This document shows, in pieces, positions 22,763 through 32,704 of a DNA stretch of 64,000 nt. Source of the DNA: Sabellastarte sp. h YS-2021. Its lineage: Eukaryota > Annelida > Polychaeta > Sabellida > Sabellidae. The position numbers and the translations under genes are program-made. The notes beneath the pieces are model-generated. The model ran no database searches, was not told the DNA's origin, and worked only from the letters and a program-made list of their open reading frames with translations. The stretch lies in the NCBI GenBank assembly GCA_964017235.1, contig OZ024928.1:83509566-83573565 (forward strand). The letters are read 5' to 3'. Each line of letters begins with the position of its first letter. The first letter of the stretch is position 1.

Positions 22763-23932
22763 TTACAGTACAGCCAATGTGGTGAACTGATCAGTGTTTT
22801 TCTGGTTAAATACATTGTCTTTGTTTCTGCCACCATTCCTGACTTTCTGAAAGTATCTTCCGATGGTTTTGAGCTTCTTTTTCAACACTTTCTTCCTGTC
22901 TTTGCTGATTTTGGGCTGATTTACCGCTGATTTACACATGGGTTTTTCCATAAAGTCTGTCATGTCTGAAGTCATTGTGAGACCCAGACTTCTGTCACAG
23001 GTAGAATTCAGAGTAGTCTCCTTTATAGAAGATGCAGCACTGCTGAAAGATCTGGTGGAATGAACTGAGCCATAGATAGCACTATATTTTGATGTGTTGC
23101 TAGACCAAAATGTGGTGGATATTACTGTGTTGATGCCATTGTTTTGGTGACCATTACTTATTGGATCATTGGTCCTTTGAGAATGACAGCAATGAGAGTC
23201 TTGAATTTCAAAGATACTGGAAAGCTCCTGCTCTAAGACAGCTGCCACTGAACAAAGGTCACTATTGTTTAGACAATTATTGCAGGACTGGATGTGGTTC
23301 ACAAACTCATTCTGCTTGAAGGATCTGTTGGTCAGGTCATTCTGACTGTATGAAAGCTCACATGTGGTACAGCTGGCATCCATGGTACTGTCATTCCACT
23401 CAGGATCAAGTTCAGATCTCTCCACACAACAGGTGAGTGATCTACCAAGATTGCTGAGTGTACCATTATGAGTTTTTCTGATACTTTGTGGAGAGGATTC
23501 TTGTCCAATACAAGGAGGTCTGGGACCCAAAGGGCATTTATCAGAAGAAAAACTTGGCACTTCACAACATTTGGTGTATTTAGTATAATCTAAGTCTGCA
23601 GTTTTAGTTAAGTTACTACAACATTCTTCAGTGGGACTGGCTTTTCCACAGCTTGATGATACAGATCCTGTTGATCCAGTCTCCAGCCCAGAATCTGTGC
23701 TCCCTCTGCAGCTAGAGTTGTAAAATTTTCTGTCCATTGTGTTGCTGTTGAAAGTGGCAAAGCAAACTGAACTTTCACTGCTGCTACTGATGAAACTGTC
23801 ATCAAAAGAAGAGTAGCTCTCTGAAGGGTTTGTGGAATGCAAGCGCCTGTGGATGATTGGCATTTTCTGTTGAGAAAAGTTTGCCTGGTTCCTCAGATAT
23901 CTCTTATGGTAGGAAGTACCCTGAGAAGACAT
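22763..23932 (-). CDS. gene A2: intronless paralogue of A1
   Basis: Encodes 389 residues in one exon and differs from A1 at roughly a dozen positions. The Cys/His cluster, PLGPRPPCIG, TDFMEKP and the C-terminal FTTLAVL are all intact. A longer open frame begins 21 codons upstream (ATG at 23995). I prefer the ATG at 23932: it matches the A1 start, and the upstream ATG falls at or before the transcription start expected from the TATA box at 24011-24017, while in A1 the same upstream frame hits a stop. The basic C-terminal segment reads RKKVLKKKLKTIGRYFQKVR, with one Lys to Gln change relative to A1. About 125 bp of 3' UTR is also shared with A1. Function unknown. Confidence 0.88.
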   Translation of the reverse strand: MSSQGTSYHKRYLRNQANFSQQKMPIIHRRLHSTNPSESYSSFDDSFISSSSESSVCFATFNSNTMDRKFYNSSCRGSTDSGLETGSTGSVSSSCGKASPTEECCSNLTKTADLDYTKYTKCCEVPSFSSDKCPLGPRPPCIGQESSPQSIRKTHNGTLSNLGRSLTCCVERSELDPEWNDSTMDASCTTCELSYSQNDLTNRSFKQNEFVNHIQSCNNCLNNSDLCSVAAVLEQELSSIFEIQDSHCCHSQRTNDPISNGHQNNGINTVISTTFWSSNTSKYSAIYGSVHSTRSFSSAASSIKETTLNSTCDRSLGLTMTSDMTDFMEKPMCKSAVNQPKISKDRKKVLKKKLKTIGRYFQKVRNGGRNKDNVFNQKNTDQFTTLAVL

Positions 23933-24010
23933 GATGCTTTCCAATGTACTGTATTCTGTATACAAGTTGTTGTACAACTGTTTAATGAATCTCACTGGTA
24001 AGGTCTGTCC

Positions 24011-24017
24011 TTATATA
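24011..24017 (-). promoter_or_regulatory. TATA box of gene A2
   Basis: TATATAA on the minus strand, 85 bp before the chosen ATG, in a promoter nearly identical to that of A1. Confidence 0.7.
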
Positions 24018-24589
24018 ACCTCAACAGACCATCATCAACAGATAGGAGAAATAATCAAGGTGATAAACACACAGCAGGATCTGCAAAAAATGACAAACAG
24101 TAATTTACATGAAGTGATAGCTTTATGTATTTAAATACATGTGGCTAAAACTATTAATAACCAATTATAGTCATACCAGGGGGTAAAGTAGTTTGACAAG
24201 CCAAGATCTGCCCAGATATTAAATTGCAATTGAGGGTTGATCCTAATCAGTTCACCAGTGAAACATATAGTGCAGTCTGCTTGAATGGGATTCACTTTGC
24301 AATAATCCAGTGATATATATATATAATATAATAACTGACAAACTATGGACTATTTACTGCAATATTATTGTTCTGAACTGACATCCTTTGTCAGGATTAG
24401 CTCAACAAATACATAAGGATATGTAGAGTATGTTTATTGAAGTGCCAAAAAATTGTCATAAACATGTTCTAATTCATCCATTGCACAATTTAAATGGTCC
24501 TTAATTCATTCTACAGGTTTCATTTTAATTTTGGCAAAATTTTATTTTCATGAATTTGTTGGACCTGAATTTTTAGGGATACAGACAAA

Positions 24590-25112
24590 AAGTATTTAAA
24601 CAAAAAGTACTAACCTAAAGAACAGAGACATAAAGACAGAAAGAATTGCATACCAGAACAAAAAGTATTTTATATCTCTACTTTAAACATTTATTATTAT
24701 ATACCTGTAGATAAATATGTTTGTATGAATACACATCTTGTTATTTAGTACATTTAGAACATACATTATTGTAACTTATAATTCTTATGTATACTATTCT
24801 TTTAAGCTAAATGTACTTAGGAAACTTAAATTAATAATCAATTTTTCTTTGATACTAAAGACAAGAAGATAGGGAAGCCACATTGCATAAGGAAGCCACA
24901 TTGCATGAAGTTCTGAGTGGTCATGTTAATTTCAAAGCCTAATGTAGGATTGTTTATATGCAAGTGATTATAATATATTTAATAAATCAAACTAAAAATA
25001 CAGAACTATAAAGATACATAATATGTTTAATTTGGAACAAAAACATAAAATTATTAAGAAATACTTTTTGTCCTGATAGTGCAATACTTTATATCAAAAT
25101 ACTTTTTGACCT
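24590..25112. mobile_element. candidate non-autonomous element in unit 2
   Basis: Present in duplication unit 2 but not unit 1. The left side has CAGACAAAAAGTATTTAAACAAAAAGTA; the right side has ATACTTTTTGTCC and AATACTTTTTGACCTG in inverted orientation. These give inverted ends CAG(GT)ACAAAAAGTATT with subterminal repeats, the same design as the A1 insertion. No clear target duplication was found, so boundaries are approximate. Confidence 0.45.
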
Positions 25113-25119
25113 GCAATCG

Positions 25120-27130
25120 CATTTTAAACAATGGTTCCTTAAACAGTGTTGAAGGAAAACCAATTGACTTAACCTTATAAATTAAAAAAAAGATTCATAA
25201 CAATAATCATGATCAATAGATAAAATTTGTGTTAAAAGCTTTTTCAGAAATATTATTTATAAGAAATATGCCTCAATAATAATTCTAGAATCCTGCATAT
25301 ATCTTTTAAAAATACAAAAAAATGATTACATAATGTATTTACTTACCTTCATTTATATATATTGCTATTTCTGTTCACTATCCACAATTTCTACTTCAAT
25401 ATTATGCAATACAGCAAATAAATTATCTACTCAATATTTGAATTACTTCCCAAATAACACTGATCAATTTATATCACCTTCAATATTTCAGTTTTTCTAT
25501 AAAAATATTTCTTTGTTACTAATGCCTAACAGTGTCTTTACTTTTACAAATTTATTATTTAATATTCCTAGTAAAGTGTATATTTATGAAGACTCAAAAT
25601 TCTTTCAGCACAGTGATCAACCAGTTTCATCGACAAATTTAAATTTAAATTAGGTTATTTTGACTTGCTGATTATATATACTCATCCAACAACAAAACCT
25701 GTACTTTCTAAGCCAATAAAATTACTCAGTTCACAAATGAAAAGACAGATTCTTATCATCAATAGCCCATCTCATACTTTTCTATATTTTAGTCAAATAT
25801 TTGCACAAGGAGACAAAAGAGGTCTGAAGATTATAATCCACAATTTCAACACCTCTTTTGATAGATTTCTCATCTAGCTATTACAAAAGGGAGGATCAAC
25901 CAGATTCAGTAAACATAAAGATAAATATCCACACAGATAGGACTCTGCTCACCCTTTGTTTTGAATTGGCCTTAAATCACTCATTAATTAAGTCTCTCAT
26001 CAGAAGTATGGGGACAAAAGAGTTTGTTTAACATACAAATATTTTTATTGAAAGCAGTGTGGCTATTCACTGAAGCAAACTTGTTGTTGTCTGGTCTTCT
26101 GGAAGGTCATAGCCAATGGTGTGATACTCATTAATTTGCTGTTATTGTTAAGACCCCTAACCTAAAGTTTTTACTGCAGATTACACATGGGAAGGTTTGA
26201 GTTAAATCATTGGTGTTCAAATTAAATGGCAATTAAAAAGCCTGTTGAAAACATTATTTTTGATTACATTTCAAGATAAGGCTTGACTAGTTGTGTCCAT
26301 GTTTAAAACCCAGAGTTAGAAAAAATTTTCACAAATCTAGATCACTTTTTTCTTGCTGGTAAAATTATGGATATTTCAAGAGTAAAACATGTGACTCTTG
26401 CTTTTTTTTAACTGCATAAATGTTTGATATCAACTTTTTCTTCTTTTTCTTGAAGTTTTTATTTACATGATAAGAGATCAAATAAATGATATGGGAGGGG
26501 ATGGCCTGGAATGTCTTTCTGTGTGTGTGTCTCCACCTGTTCATAAAGTTGTTTGCTTTTTGCTGTTAACATAAAAATTTTATAATTCTGGGGTTTCACC
26601 CTTCCCCAAAGAATTGAGGAAAAATCCTTGTGGGAAAAATGTCTTGTCTGTTTTGAGGAAATGGTAACATTGTTTCCAAATTTTCATTCATTTGAAGTAA
26701 GTTTTTGTAAAACATGTTTTATCTATGTATCACAGTATTTGTGTGATAGTTGAGTATAAGTGGTTAAAATAAACAAAGTCTGAGATGAACCTATAGCTTT
26801 TGAAATATTGTCTTTTACTATACACTTTCTTTACATTGAGTATGAGTATTGTCCATCATTCATGGTTTTCCTCTATGATACAGTGATTTTCCCCCTTTAC
26901 ATTTTAGTAGATCTCATAATTTTTTTTTATGTTTTTAATGTATATCTGATTCTTTGACAAAGAATAAATATTTCTTTCATATTGTTCTATCTTGTAATAA
27001 TTTCTCTAGGATTACAGTGATTCTCCAGTGATTTGTCAACCCCTCTTGAAATTGGTTCCGGGGCTTTTGTCCTAGTAGCCACATTTTTCTGAGTTATTGT
27101 CCTCCAGGGTTTGTCTATTTACCGAATAAA
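25120..27130. other. flank of duplication unit 2 and non-coding sequence
   Basis: To about 26160 this is the 5' flank homologous to unit 1. Beyond that it is AT-rich sequence in which I recognise nothing. Confidence 0.4.
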
Positions 27131-27149
27131 GGAGGGGGGGACAACCAGT

Positions 27150-27179
27150 GTGTGTGTGTGTGTGGGGGGGGGGGGGGGA
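27150..27179 (+). repeat. simple repeat (TG)n followed by a G run
   Basis: TGTGTGTGTGTGTG then an uninterrupted run of 13 or more G. A likely site of polymerase slippage and assembly error. Confidence 0.85.
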
Positions 27180-27234
27180 GTCACAATCAATCCATTGTCC
27201 CTTGTGGGAGTGGAACCCCAGCCCACAGGTGAGA

Positions 27235-28573
27235 CCGGTGTAACGCCATATTTTACACCCCTGCCATATTTTACACCCTCTCTTTGATCTTTTAGGGGGT
27301 GCATTATATGGCAATCATATTTTACACCCCTAACAATAGGGGATTTAGGGGGTGTAAAATATTGCTGCCATATTTTACACCCCCATCAAAAGTTACACCC
27401 CCTACTGGGCCATACAGAGCAAATCAGTTGGGGAGTAAGAGCAAACCTTTTATTGGTTAGATTGCAATTGAGTTTGTAATTGTCCATTGTCTAAACCACT
27501 GCTTAGAACTTGATTTGTTTTACTTCTGGGGTGTGACAGAAACTGGATTAGATTATAATATGTCTATTGTTACAAGACTCTTTAAATTGATTTGTTTGGC
27601 TATGTATGTGACTTAGTAAATGGCTTAGTCTTAGATTTGCCTTTTGTTCTAGCATTCTTTTAAACTTAATTGTTTCACTTGTGGTTAAGTTATTATTATT
27701 ATTACATAGAAAACTGTAAAATACCATTGTTAATAAAATACTCTGATATGCAATAACATACAATGTGTTCAGGTATCATAAAATATATTTCAATATTCAT
27801 GGATATCAATAATATATTACAATTCATTTAATTTATGTACATATGTCATTTTTGCTTGTTCATGGTTTCTAGATGAGAAGCCACAGATAAGTTGTTCAAT
27901 GGACCCATTTTGTTCATTATGTGATGTAAATCCAACCATAAGAAACAATGGATAGATATAATTAACTAATCACTAACTTATCATAGAACAATAACTTATG
28001 TATCACCTATTACTGTAAGTCTTTTTAAAGTCAGCAAAATGAAAACACTAACAATTAATAAACAAGAACCCCCAGGTGAGAAGCCACAGAAGCTTAAAGC
28101 CTTGGACATGGTTGTAGGTCTAGTAGCAAGATTCCAATCAAAGTGCTATGGTGACTTAAGACAAGAATAGGGATATTTTCAATTAGGGACTAGCCTAGTG
28201 AATACAAATCAACAACAATGGGTTGGCCTATCACTTCAAAGGATAATATAATAATATATAGAAAGGATTTTGTCCCACTGTATTAACACAAAATATATTT
28301 TATTTAATTCAGTTTGTTATACTTAGACATATAACAATTTGTAAGCAAAGGAATTATTGTCTTTGAGTTTTAATGCTTAATTTGTGGATGTTTATAGCTG
28401 TTGAACTTCACTTATTTCATAATATAGTAACTGTAAAAAAATCCACCAAGGGGTGTAAAACATGGCAGGGGGGTGTAAAATATGGCAAAGGGTGTAATAT
28501 ATGGCAAGTGAACTTGCCATATATTACACCCCCATGCATTTTATGTGGGGTGTAAAATCTGGCGCTACACCGG
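27235..28573. mobile_element. non-autonomous DNA element with GTGTAAAATATGGC subterminal repeats
   Basis: The left end CCGGTGTAACGCCATATTTTACACCCC is matched in inverted orientation by the right end GGTGTAAAATCTGGCGCTACACCGG. Both ends carry several further copies of TGCCATATTTTACACCC. The interior is AT-rich without a transposase. No certain target duplication was seen. Length 1.34 kb. Confidence 0.7.
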
Positions 28574-28587
28574 AATAAATAGGTGTG

Positions 28588-29522
28588 TATGGACATTTGT
28601 CCACAGGACCTTTGTCCACACAGACCTATGCCCACAGGACTTTTGCCCACAGGGACCTTTGCCCACAATACTAATAAAATAAGGCCTGTAATATTTTGTA
28701 TTTTTTTATTATATTACATTAATCTACAACACTTAGATCAACTTTTGGTTGGTATAATGACCAATCAAAATAACCTGTAACTTTTAAGCAATAACTGAAG
28801 TACAATAATAAATCTTTAAACAAAATCTCTTAAGCACTTTGGTTCATTGTGTTTTATTAGTGTTTTAGTTAAGTTTTTAGTTGAAACACTATCTAAGGCA
28901 GTACTAATTGTAATATTAAAAATGGAAATCCTATTAACACTTAAAGAAATGGTAATGAGACCAATCTTATATACTTTTTACAAAATGCAATTAATGTTTG
29001 GCCTGTCTTGTGTGGGAAAAGTTAAATTTTGGCAAAGTGCAATTAATGATTTTTACAAAGAAAGCAATACATCCTGAGCTGGTTTCAAAGGGGAACTCTA
29101 TTGTATGGTTGATCTCTTTTACAACTATGTGTCCTGAGGAGATATTTAAGGCAGTACTAATTGTAATATTAAAAATGGAACGTTTTGGTGAAAAGCAATT
29201 ACTGCTCTTTTAAATCTATATATCTTAAGAAGTTATCTAAACATTGTTTAAATGTTACAAAAGAAACGTCATAGGCTGAAGGGATGCCTTATGTAAAGTG
29301 CATTTTATACTTGGTCTCTTTTAAAACTGAAAAACTTCTAAAGCAGTTTTAGCCAGTAATTGTACCAAAAATAACTTACTTTTGTACCAGATAAAGTTTA
29401 TACATTTATAAAAATATTTATTAGTATTGTGGGCAAATGTCCTCCCGCGTAAAATTTGCAGTGGGCAAAGGTCCTCTGGGCATAGGTCTGTGTGGGCAAA
29501 GGTCCTGTGGGTATAACTAAAT
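28588..29522. mobile_element. non-autonomous DNA element with TTTGCCCACAGGACC subterminal repeats
   Basis: The left side has GGACATTTGTCCACAGGACC, then more copies of CCCACAGGACC, then CCCACAATACTAATAAA. The right side has the same set in inverted order (TTTATTAGTATTGTGGGCAAATGTCC ... GGGCAAAGGTCCTGTGGG). It starts about 15 bp after the preceding element ends. The interior contains a duplicated segment GGCAGTACTAATTGTAATATTAAAAATGGAA (28898, 29151). No transposase. Exact ends uncertain. Confidence 0.65.
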
Positions 29523-29589
29523 GGGCAACAACATCGAGATTTGGGAAAATCTTTGGAACAACTTCAGTTGTATGAAGCATACAGAATCT

Positions 29590-29825
29590 ACGAGATGTTG
29601 TTCACAGGTTATGATTTCTTACAAGATGTTTTCATATTTTGAAGCCCTGGAAGGAATCATATAGGGAGATATAAGACCTTTTAGCAGGATGACCCTACAT
29701 GACCTTGAAGCAGGGGTCAATGGTAAAATTTGACACTTACAAAAGATTTGCAGACCACGATTTCCTAAAAGTTGTTTTCTCATTTCAAGCTCCTAGGACC
29801 AATGGGAGATATTTTCAATCACCTT
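29590..29825 (+). repeat. dispersed repeat R1 fragment
   Basis: Two diverged units with TATGATTTCTTACAAGATGTTTTC, GGGAGATATAAGACC and GACCTTGAAGCAGGGGTCAA, as at 7.5 and 62.9 kb. Confidence 0.55.
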
Positions 29826-30410
29826 TAATTTTCTGCGTGTGGTTTAAAATGGCGAAACACTCGTGAACGTTATGCATAATTATGGCTGAATTCTGGAGAA
29901 AACTATGTATGGGTACGTTGTGGGTACGTACAGGTGTTACGTAGATTACGGGAATTGGAAATTTTATGTGGTTTTAAACACATTTAATCCAATATGATAA
30001 AAAAGTGAAGTTAATGTAATTGGATATAAAAATTTAGTAGTTGGGGAAATTAGATTAGAATGAATATGTGAAAATGTATGTATACAAAGTAATTACATGG
30101 TGAACGCAGTACCTTCATGTGTACGTTATGTAAAAACCAGTAGCTCAATCGTATTCATTCATAAACAATATTTTATTAAAGCAATTAGGCAAAATCCCAA
30201 AACAGATTATATTAAGCCTTCTCGCAGGAAGAAATATTTACAACAGAAAAAGAGAGAAAATAAAAATATACAAATATACAGTACATAGTAAATAAATTAT
30301 TAATTAAATAAATAAGTGAATAAGAAATACACAAAAAAGAAGTAATAGGATAGATTAAAAAAAAGAGAATGAATGAAAATGATGATAGGCGTGTGGACCC
30401 TTCAACTGTC

Positions 30411-30635
30411 AAGCCCCATTTCCATATACGCGTGATCCGGCATGCGGTATACGGCATGCGATATGCGGCTATTTTAACTTTGCAATAAAAATGTAAGAGG
30501 TGTTTCTATATATGCGTGTACGGTATGCAGATCCGGTACTTATACTTTATGTAGAACTCATCAGGCTTCTAGCACTTTGAATAGCCGCATACCGCATGCC
30601 GTATACCGCATCACGCGTATATGGAAAAGGGGCTT
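30411..30635. mobile_element. 225-bp MITE with GC-rich palindromic TIRs
   Basis: Left AAGCCCCATTTCCATATACGCGTGATCCGGCATGCGGTATACGGCATGCG is matched in inverted orientation by the right end. The TIR of about 55 bp is built of small self-complementary words (CGCG, GCATGC, GTATAC). A third related stretch lies in the middle (TATGCGTGTACGGTATGCAGATCCGG). The target duplication is not clear. Confidence 0.75.
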
Positions 30636-31140
30636 TAGAGGCTACATAAAATGCTTAGTTTCATTGAAAAATGTCTGGACTGCATTAAATATGGTTTTGT
30701 TTTGTTCAAAATTAAGATCAATATCCCCAAACAATAATATTTCAGTGGACAAAGGAGGAAGATCTGAAAGTTATTCATCATAATTTGTCTAGGTTTGTCA
30801 TGGAGAACACAATGAAAAAGAAAATGAGTACTATTTTCGATATCCATGCCACATTCACAATTACAGTCATTAGTTACATGCAAATACTTTGAAAGGTGTT
30901 CATTTAGTGGGCTACACTTCATTCGCATCCGGGCATGGATTGTATTCCGAAAGCGATCGCCAATGTTAAAAAGTTCTTTTCAGAATTTGTATACTTTTTC
31001 TTTGCCTTGGCCCTGCTGTTTTTGCAATTTATATTTGAAGGATGACAATGTGGTAGAAGATTTCAAGGAATGATCCAGCTCATTCCATAGCTTTATTCCA
31101 ATTGGAATAAACGAATCTCTGTGTGTCAATCGTATCATTC
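30635..31140 (-). pseudogene. 3' end of a non-LTR retrotransposon (LINE) ORF2, broken
   Basis: On the minus strand the frame reads as the C-terminal tail of a LINE reverse-transcriptase polyprotein. First DSFIPIGIKLWNEL, then FKYKL, then the Cys/His motif CNCECGMDIENSTHFLFHC followed by an Arg shortly after. One in-frame TGA (near 30985) breaks it, and everything upstream (RT and endonuclease) is missing, so it is a 5'-truncated dead copy. The stop codon directly adjoins the right end of the MITE at 30411-30635. Family level (for example Jockey/CR1-like) is not decided from this tail. Confidence 0.8.
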
Positions 31141-31149
31141 ATACTAACA

Positions 31150-31890
31150 CATTCCATGACAAAATTGGTTAAAAATTTTAAAAAAAATTAGAATAAAACC
31201 TACGACCAGTTGTATACGCCAATACAATTTTTTTAACGAAGCACAATTGTATACACAGACACAAGTTATTTAACATTACATGGGCTCATAATGCGCACAT
31301 ATAGGGTGTAGGTTTTCTCAAAACTCATACAGTAACAAATACAGCACATATTTAAAAAATCACGGTGCTATATCGTAACGTACATAACTTCATGTTTATT
31401 TTCATGAATTTTACTCTCACCTCTGAAAACATTGTCCACTTGTGAGGTGGAATGCAATGAAGTTCTTCACAGAACCCAACTGCCGCCTGACCAAAGTCCA
31501 AATCCTTTGATCCAGTGGTCATGTGACTTAATTTTGTGATTTCCATTTTCCTAAAATTGTCTATAAAAGTTAGTGTATGTATTATATTGCTTCATCCCCT
31601 CAACTGCCTTTCGTGATAGGAGCTCAAACATAAATTACTCAAGTCGTGCCTGGGTGTCTACCACAATAAAATGAATTATTCAGTGCAAACGGGCACTGTG
31701 GCTGCAACCAAACATTTACATGCATGTGCTGCCACGGTAATAGAATATTTTACTTATTAACAAAGGGTTAAAATATTGCAGAAAAGTATTGAGATATAAC
31801 AATGATGAGAATTCCAGCGACCATTGTAATTTGTAGCTTAATATATTTATCCATCTTACTGAGAATCATGGTTACCTAATTTTGTATACT
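31150..31890. other. non-coding, nothing recognised
   Basis: AT-rich, without supported exons or repeat families. Confidence 0.35.
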
Positions 31891-31899
31891 GTAACTAAT

Positions 31900-32480
31900 C
31901 AGCTGGTAGAAATAGCAGCTTTCCTACAGAGTTTTTAGTTTATGAAACTAAGATGTTATTTTAAAGCTTCAGTCTTATGTAAAATTAATAGCAATTTGAG
32001 TAAAAACATGCTTCATTTTGGATACTCTTGGGACTCAGCTAGTAGAAATATCTTTTATAGATTTGCCATCAAAGTGGCATATCTAAGTGAAATGTCAAAA
32101 CAATCAGCACTTTTCCAATTGAGGTAAACCAATGTCAATAATTCAAAAACTAAGACTTTATTTTTGGTCTTCAGTCTTAAACATTTAATTGCAATTGGAC
32201 TTTTAAACCTTAATGCTTCATTTTGGATACTCTGAAGTAACTCAACCAGTAGAAATATTTTGTTTAAGATTTTCCAATAGTTGGCCTGTCCCTATTTCTG
32301 TTTTCATAGAGAAAAATCAAAACACTCAACTTTCCTCTGTTTTATTCAGTCTGAAAACCTAAAATCTCATTTTGATTTGCCAGCTACAAAAAGCTAATTG
32401 CAATTGGATTAAAACAAATCAAGGTCAAGTGTGGCTAAAATGCCAAATAAACCCATTATACTCCTGCTGTGACTTAATCT
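31900..32480 (+). promoter_or_regulatory. three ~205-bp direct-repeat modules upstream of B1
   Basis: Diverged units marked by TTCATTTTGGATACTCT, CAGTAGAAATATTTTGT and TTAATTGCAATTGGA recur about every 200-210 bp (for example 32187 and 32394). Three related units occur in the inverted arm upstream of B2 (about 39660-40130). Their position just ahead of both promoters suggests cis-regulatory modules; this is inference. Confidence 0.5.
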
Positions 32481-32607
32481 CATAAATAAAAATATTGGTA
32501 CAAAGTGGAGGCAATTGATGTGTGGCTTTTTGTCTATGATGAAAGGAATGGTTGACTCTTTCTCACACTGTTGTTACACCAGATTGTCTAGACTGGGCAT
32601 ACTCTCC

Positions 32608-32617
32608 TATATATAAA
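32608..32617 (+). promoter_or_regulatory. TATA box of gene B1
   Basis: TATATATAAA, 97 bp before the ATG. About 300 bp of upstream sequence, including CACCAGATTGTCTAGACTGG, is almost identical in the B2 promoter. Confidence 0.75.
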
Positions 32618-32693
32618 AGACTGAGTTTTGTACTCTATCATAAACATTTTCATTCTACATCTAATTACAAGTTCAGATAAGTAGTCACATCTT

Positions 32694-32702
32694 ATGTGTT
32701 AA
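32694..32702 (+). promoter_or_regulatory. minimal upstream ORF (Met-Cys-stop) before B1
   Basis: ATGTGTTAA ends two bases before the main ATG and is exactly conserved before B2. A two-codon uORF this close to the start could reduce or regulate translation by termination-reinitiation; this is inference. Confidence 0.45.
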
Positions 32703-32704
32703 AT

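Larger units (their letters stand above)
17877..26160. repeat. tandem duplication carrying genes A1 and A2
   Basis: Unit 1 (about 17877-22390) and unit 2 (about 22640-26160) are homologous from the 3' UTR through the coding region, promoter and ~2 kb of 5' flank. Matches include GGAGACAAAAGAGGTCT at 22040 and 25808. The units differ by insertions: a transposon in unit 1 (19727-20714) and a candidate element in unit 2 (about 24590-25112). Unit 1 also has ~650 bp (about 21230-21880) absent from unit 2. Confidence 0.8.

Noticed and set aside
22763-23995. Longer A2 protein of 410 residues starting at 23995
   Set aside because: The TATA box at 24011-24017 would start transcription at or after this ATG, and the equivalent upstream frame in A1 meets a stop. 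The start at 23932 is shared.
27072-27314. Proline-rich open frame near the G-run
   Set aside because: It derives from the (TG)n/G-run and the transposon end; low complexity and no conservation.
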